DNA from: Chitinophagaceae bacterium
GTDB lineage: Bacteria > Bacteroidota > Bacteroidia > Chitinophagales > Chitinophagaceae
Direction: 5' to 3'
NCBI GenBank assembly: GCA_016787105.1
Contig: JAEUVI010000218.1
Span: 1 to 18,690, forward strand
DNA length: 18,690 nt
The translations under genes and the position numbers were made by a program. Shown in pieces: positions 15,147-18,690 of the stretch. The notes below the pieces were generated by a model that saw nothing but the letters and a program-made list of their open reading frames with translations, was not told the DNA's origin and ran no database searches. How positions within the stretch are numbered: the first letter of the stretch is position 1; the number at the start of each line of letters is the position of its first letter.

Positions 15147-17315
15147 TTAAGAACTATAAAACTTTATTCCTTCTAATACACCGATAGACAGTTGGTGTTT
15201 TGTGAAATAAACAAATTTGCTTTTTTTAAGTTCTTCCAGTTCGGGGCTGTAATTCGCTACTACTATTCCTTTGGTTTTTCCGGTTAGCATATCTTTGTCA
15301 TTGCCACTATTACCAGCGGTAATAATCTGCTCGAGTGGCATTTTCCATTTATAGCTAAGATAACGGACTGCATTTCCTTTGCTGGCACGGAAAGGAAGTA
15401 TATCAAGATATTTATTTTCAGTTAATAAAATTTTTGCCCGTAGTTTACGATCGTCCAGGAATTTATACAAATCGGCCAACGCATCTTCATCAAATTGTTC
15501 GTCAACATAAAAACTCAGCTTGAACTTCCATTGAGCATCTGCTTCCTGTAATTTCAGATTTGGAAATTTTAAAAGCGATTTTTCCAGTTCATCACGTCTC
15601 CACTGATAGTCAATATGACTTTCCCATCCATTATCTGGTATCAGCTTATCTGTATAGTATATTTCGGAACCTGCCGAACAAATTAAAATGTCCGGGTATG
15701 GCATGTCATAAAAAGCAAAAGCTTTTTTAGCCAACTCCCTGTTTCGGCCGCTGGCAACGCCGAATACAACGCTATCCTTATTCTTAATAATCCATTCTTT
15801 CAGTTCTGGTAAGCCATCTGTACGTTTGTTATCAACCAATGTACCATCGAGGTCTGTGATGATAAAGTGTTTTGCTTTTGTTAGTTTTTTTCCATAGGCT
15901 GCGTTGTATCCATTTACGGAGCCCGTTGTTTCTTTTTCTTTATAAAGTTCATCCACAATTTTCAGGTATTGATCAGCGTGAGATTTCCACGAATAAAGCT
16001 GATCAGTGCCGATAATTCCATTGGAAGAATACTTGCCCCACAATGGTTGGTCAGCAATAACCTTTTTCAATGCTTCAGCAATTGCTTTCGGATCTTCCAC
16101 ATCGAGAAGTAGCCCGTTATTGCATTGTTCAATTATCTCTTTTGGTCCACCGGTTGGTGAAGCGATTACAGGTAATCCACAAGCCGCTGCCTCAACGATC
16201 GTCAATCCAAAATTTTCACCGGGGGTTGCATTTACAAATACTCCTTTTTTCCTTGCCGCAAGGCGATAGATTTCCGGTACTTCTAAAGTAGGATCATTTT
16301 TTTTGGGTATTGCCATTTTTCCGTAGAGATCATATTTGTCAAGTAATAATAGGAGGTTGGTTAATATCCCCTTTTCCTCTTCCGGCATTTGAGTTATATC
16401 TTTTCTTACGCCTGCAAAAATGGCAAGGTTGGCCATAGCCTGCAATTCTTTATCCTGTCCATAAGACTGGATTATTGCTTCAAAGTTTTTACGTTTATCA
16501 GCGCGGCCAATTGAAAGTATTAATGGTTTAGCGGGGTTAAATAAAAATCTGTCTATATCTGCATTTACCCTGTAAACAATTTGTTCCTGTTCTATTGACA
16601 TTTTGTATGAGGGCATATCAAACCGGTAAAACGGATAAAACAAATCAGTATTTACACCCGGTGGAACAACTTTGAACTTGGCAGGATTATAATTTTGGTA
16701 TAAGCTGTATTGACTTTCTATAATATGTTTTGTGCTTACAAGAATAGTATCAGCAGTTTTTAATACGTCTTCTTCAACATCTATGCGACGCTTCATGTTG
16801 AACTTCTCATTGATCTTCTCCGACGTTAATCCCTGTTGTAAAAGAATATTCTTTTTGTTTAGTCCCAGCGAATGACCTGTAGCTATAAATGGTACTCCAT
16901 AGATTTCACTGATTTGACCTGCTATATAGTTGCCATCAGCATAATGGCCATGTACTATATCTGGAAAATCATCTTGCTTTTCAATAAACCGGATTGTTTT
17001 ATCAACAAACTCATCGAGATAATCCCATAATGATTCTTTTTGCCGATAGGAATTGCCACCACAAGCTATCCGCACTATGCGGGCTTTATTATTCACAACT
17101 TCAATTTCCTTGTCATATGCAGATGAAACTCTTTTGTCAGCAATTTTTCTGGTAAAAAGATCTACCTTTCTAACAGCAGGATGTTGAGAAAGACTTTCTA
17201 ATAATTCGAGAACATATTTTACCTGTCCTCCAGTATCTTTATCACGGCCAATCTCAGGATTTGAAAAACGAATAAGACCATGTGGGCTGAATAATTGAAT
17301 ATAATATTCTCGCAT
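15147..17315 (-). CDS. Sucrose-phosphate synthase fused to a sucrose-6-phosphate phosphatase-like HAD domain
   Basis: This 722-residue cytoplasmic protein starts at ATG 17315. Residues 1 to about 470 form a GT-B glycosyltransferase of the SPS/sucrose-synthase type: DKDTGGQVKY (25-34) is the hallmark donor/acceptor loop, followed by HGHYADGNYIAG, ATGHSLG, VVPPGVNTDLFYP and the E-x7-E pair E367/E375 in PGENFGLTIVEAAACG. Residues about 483-722 form a Cof-type HAD phosphatase with motif I DLDGT (D488, D490), VASGRNRELA, and GNSGNDKDML as motif IV, as in sucrose phosphatase. The predicted reactions are NDP-glucose plus fructose 6-phosphate to sucrose 6-phosphate, then to sucrose. Sucrose would serve as compatible solute or carbon store. 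A mannosylfructose-phosphate synthase activity is an alternative that sequence reading cannot exclude. It is divergent from a GH32-like gene. Confidence 0.9.
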   Translation of the reverse strand: MREYYIQLFSPHGLIRFSNPEIGRDKDTGGQVKYVLELLESLSQHPAVRKVDLFTRKIADKRVSSAYDKEIEVVNNKARIVRIACGGNSYRQKESLWDYLDEFVDKTIRFIEKQDDFPDIVHGHYADGNYIAGQISEIYGVPFIATGHSLGLNKKNILLQQGLTSEKINEKFNMKRRIDVEEDVLKTADTILVSTKHIIESQYSLYQNYNPAKFKVVPPGVNTDLFYPFYRFDMPSYKMSIEQEQIVYRVNADIDRFLFNPAKPLILSIGRADKRKNFEAIIQSYGQDKELQAMANLAIFAGVRKDITQMPEEEKGILTNLLLLLDKYDLYGKMAIPKKNDPTLEVPEIYRLAARKKGVFVNATPGENFGLTIVEAAACGLPVIASPTGGPKEIIEQCNNGLLLDVEDPKAIAEALKKVIADQPLWGKYSSNGIIGTDQLYSWKSHADQYLKIVDELYKEKETTGSVNGYNAAYGKKLTKAKHFIITDLDGTLVDNKRTDGLPELKEWIIKNKDSVVFGVASGRNRELAKKAFAFYDMPYPDILICSAGSEIYYTDKLIPDNGWESHIDYQWRRDELEKSLLKFPNLKLQEADAQWKFKLSFYVDEQFDEDALADLYKFLDDRKLRAKILLTENKYLDILPFRASKGNAVRYLSYKWKMPLEQIITAGNSGNDKDMLTGKTKGIVVANYSPELEELKKSKFVYFTKHQLSIGVLEGIKFYSS

Positions 17316-17319
17316 TAAT

Positions 17320-17353
17320 AAACGTTTGGTAAATCGAAAAGTGCAAATTTACC
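17320..17353. repeat. Palindrome and inverted repeat in the SPS / GH32-like divergent promoter region
   Basis: AAACGTTT (17320-17327) is a perfect 8-bp palindrome with a central CpG. Directly next to it GGTAAAT (17328-17334) and ATTTACC (17347-17353) form a 7-bp inverted repeat with a 12-base spacer. Both lie in the 90-base gap between the divergent genes, and the second overlaps the candidate SPS -7 element. They are possible operators; the binding protein is unknown. Confidence 0.35.
17344..17351 (-). promoter_or_regulatory. Putative -7 element of the SPS gene
   Basis: TAAATTTG on the minus strand fully matches TAnnTTTG, about 29 bases before the SPS ATG (17315). No TTG is found at the expected -33 position. 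The element overlaps the right arm of an inverted repeat (17328-17353), so a regulator bound there could block it. Confidence 0.4.
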
Positions 17354-17405
17354 GATTACATAAGTAAACGAGTGAAGGCTGACATTAAAATAAGATTAGA
17401 ACAAT

Positions 17406-18690
17406 ATGTATTCAGGTTCAGGATTTAATGATTGGGAAATAGGAGACATTACCGTTATTATTCATAATGGTTTTTATCATCTTTTTCATTTGATTATTCC
17501 TAATCATGATTACATAGCGCATGCCGTTTCGAAAGATGGACTTTCGTGGAAAAGAATCAACAATGCCTTATTCGTTGGTCATCCCGGTGAGTGGGATGAT
17601 GATATGCTTTGGACAATGCATGTTTGCGAGGTTAATGGAAAATTCGAAATGTATTATACCGGATTGCAGCGTAAGGATAGAGGAGTTATTTCAAAAATTG
17701 GTTATGCAGAATCGTTGAATTTGATTGATTGGGAGAAAAAAAGCAAAGGCATATTTCCAATTGGCCCTAAAGGAATATACTACGAGACAATTGAAACAAA
17801 TCCCCGCAAATGGTTAAGCTTCCGGGATCCTTTTCGCTTTGAACATAAAGGCGAAGTTTATCTTTTGGTGGATGCCCGTATTTTATCAGGTCCGGTATCA
17901 AGACGCGGGTGTGTTGGTGTAGTAAAAATTACTAATGATATAGTTGAGCTGATGCCACCTTTGGTAAACCCTATGGTTTATGACGATATTGAATGTCCAT
18001 GTGTGTTTGAGCTGGATAACCGTTTTTATTTACTTGGCTCTATCCGTGAAGATATCAAAGTGCGGTATTGGTTTGCCCCGGATTTTCTGGGTGAGTATCA
18101 TTCCTTTCATAATGATGTAATACTTCCGCAAGGGAATTATGCGGCAAGAATAGTTAAAGATGGAGAACATCTTTTAGTCTACAATTTCTTTTATGCATAT
18201 GGAAAGATAGATGCGCTACGGGTACTTCCTCCACCAAAGGAATTAACAACTGATAAAGAAGGACGGTTATTATTAAAGTCTTATTACCGTTGGGAAAAAA
18301 TGGTGAAAAGGTTTGTACTTCAAAACCAGTTTGATAAACCTACAGCTCTTTTTAATAATCCCACTGCGACTTTCGCAATGGATGGAGATAAGTGGATTTG
18401 CGGCTCGCGAAGCGGATATGAAATATTTTGTTTCCAGAAGCTTGCTGAAAATTTTATTTGGGAAGGTCTGTTAGCGGTAGAGGGCATGGGTAAATTTGGC
18501 CTTGTGACTGACATGGATGATAAGGGTAATGGATATTTTATTTCATTCAATGTAAGAAACAGGCAGGTTCAGATACGGGCATGGGGCTTTAACCCAATGA
18601 ACAACAAACAAAACTTTATCTTCAATGATGTGCAATCTGGTTTTTTTTCATCAGTGAATGAAAATTCTTTTCGTTTTCGTTTGATCAGAT
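17406..18690 (+). CDS. GH32-like five-bladed beta-propeller glycoside hydrolase (3' end cut by window edge)
   Basis: The gene opens at ATG 17406, just after an in-frame stop (17397-17399), and gives 428 codons to the edge. There is no signal peptide, so it acts in the cytoplasm. The fold cues are GFYHLFHL, SKDGLSWKRI, KFEMYYTG and repeated beta strands, typical of the GH32/43/68 propellers. Three acidic residues fit the GH32 triad in order and spacing: D14 (nucleophile position in FNDWEIGDIT), D141 in SFRDP (transition-state stabiliser) and E196 in IECP (acid/base). The Thermotoga invertase triad, from memory, is D17/D138/E190. The usual WMNDPNG box is not conserved, so the substrate may differ. 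The divergent SPS gene makes sucrose or a related fructoside the first guess. The enzyme could instead be a fructosyltransferase or a phosphorylase. Confidence 0.7.
   Translation, partial: MYSGSGFNDWEIGDITVIIHNGFYHLFHLIIPNHDYIAHAVSKDGLSWKRINNALFVGHPGEWDDDMLWTMHVCEVNGKFEMYYTGLQRKDRGVISKIGYAESLNLIDWEKKSKGIFPIGPKGIYYETIETNPRKWLSFRDPFRFEHKGEVYLLVDARILSGPVSRRGCVGVVKITNDIVELMPPLVNPMVYDDIECPCVFELDNRFYLLGSIREDIKVRYWFAPDFLGEYHSFHNDVILPQGNYAARIVKDGEHLLVYNFFYAYGKIDALRVLPPPKELTTDKEGRLLLKSYYRWEKMVKRFVLQNQFDKPTALFNNPTATFAMDGDKWICGSRSGYEIFCFQKLAENFIWEGLLAVEGMGKFGLVTDMDDKGNGYFISFNVRNRQVQIRAWGFNPMNNKQNFIFNDVQSGFFSSVNENSFRFRLIR

Noticed and set aside
1..18690. CRISPR arrays, insertion sequences, integrase sites or prophage genes
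   Set aside because: No regularly spaced repeats, transposase motifs or terminal inverted repeats were seen in any part of the window.

Overview
The window looks like a chromosomal segment of a Bacteroidota bacterium, probably Chitinophagaceae-like. The base composition is moderately AT-rich, genes lack Shine-Dalgarno leaders, and several upstream regions carry the Bacteroidota -7 element TAnnTTTG. The gene content also fits: an outer-membrane beta-barrel receptor, a LytS/LytTR pair, a PKD-containing sugar dehydrogenase lipoprotein and many secreted hydrolases. No tRNA, rRNA, CRISPR array, insertion sequence or phage gene was seen. The taxonomic placement is inference from style, not from a marker gene.

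Left part (1-7415, all minus strand). A truncated lipoprotein of the PQQ-dependent sugar dehydrogenase family (GSDH plus PKD) runs off the left edge. Upstream of it is a four-gene signalling and envelope cluster: a LytS-type histidine kinase, a LytTR response regulator overlapping it by one base, a secreted LolA-fold-like protein, and a TonB-dependent-receptor-like beta-barrel protein. Two good intrinsic terminators separate the transcription units. The strongest unexplained signal is here. A pair of 9-bp direct repeats spaced exactly 21 bp apart (consensus about YTCGTMKCN) lies upstream of both the receptor gene and the kinase gene. At the receptor gene it abuts a TTG-N19-TAnnTTTG promoter. 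This is the geometry expected for LytTR-domain binding, so the region looks like a self-contained autoregulated two-component regulon.

Middle part (7416-14948). A secreted GH51 alpha-L-arabinofuranosidase is followed by an SGNH esterase/lipase, probably in one operon, suggesting attack on plant arabinose-containing polysaccharide. A convergent LacI-family regulator abuts the SGNH gene with zero spacing. Divergent from it, across a palindromic operator with a central CpG, lies a myo-inositol oxygenase with all six di-iron ligands. Next comes a secreted fusion of a GDPD/PI-PLC-like phosphodiesterase domain and an alkaline phosphatase. Together these last two could release inositol from phosphorylated inositol compounds outside the cytoplasm and oxidise it to glucuronate inside.

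Right part (14949-18690). A sucrose-phosphate synthase fused to a sucrose-phosphatase-like HAD domain (minus) is divergent, across 90 bp, from a cytoplasmic GH32-like five-bladed-propeller hydrolase (plus, cut by the right edge). This pairs apparent sucrose synthesis with possible sucrose or fructoside cleavage.
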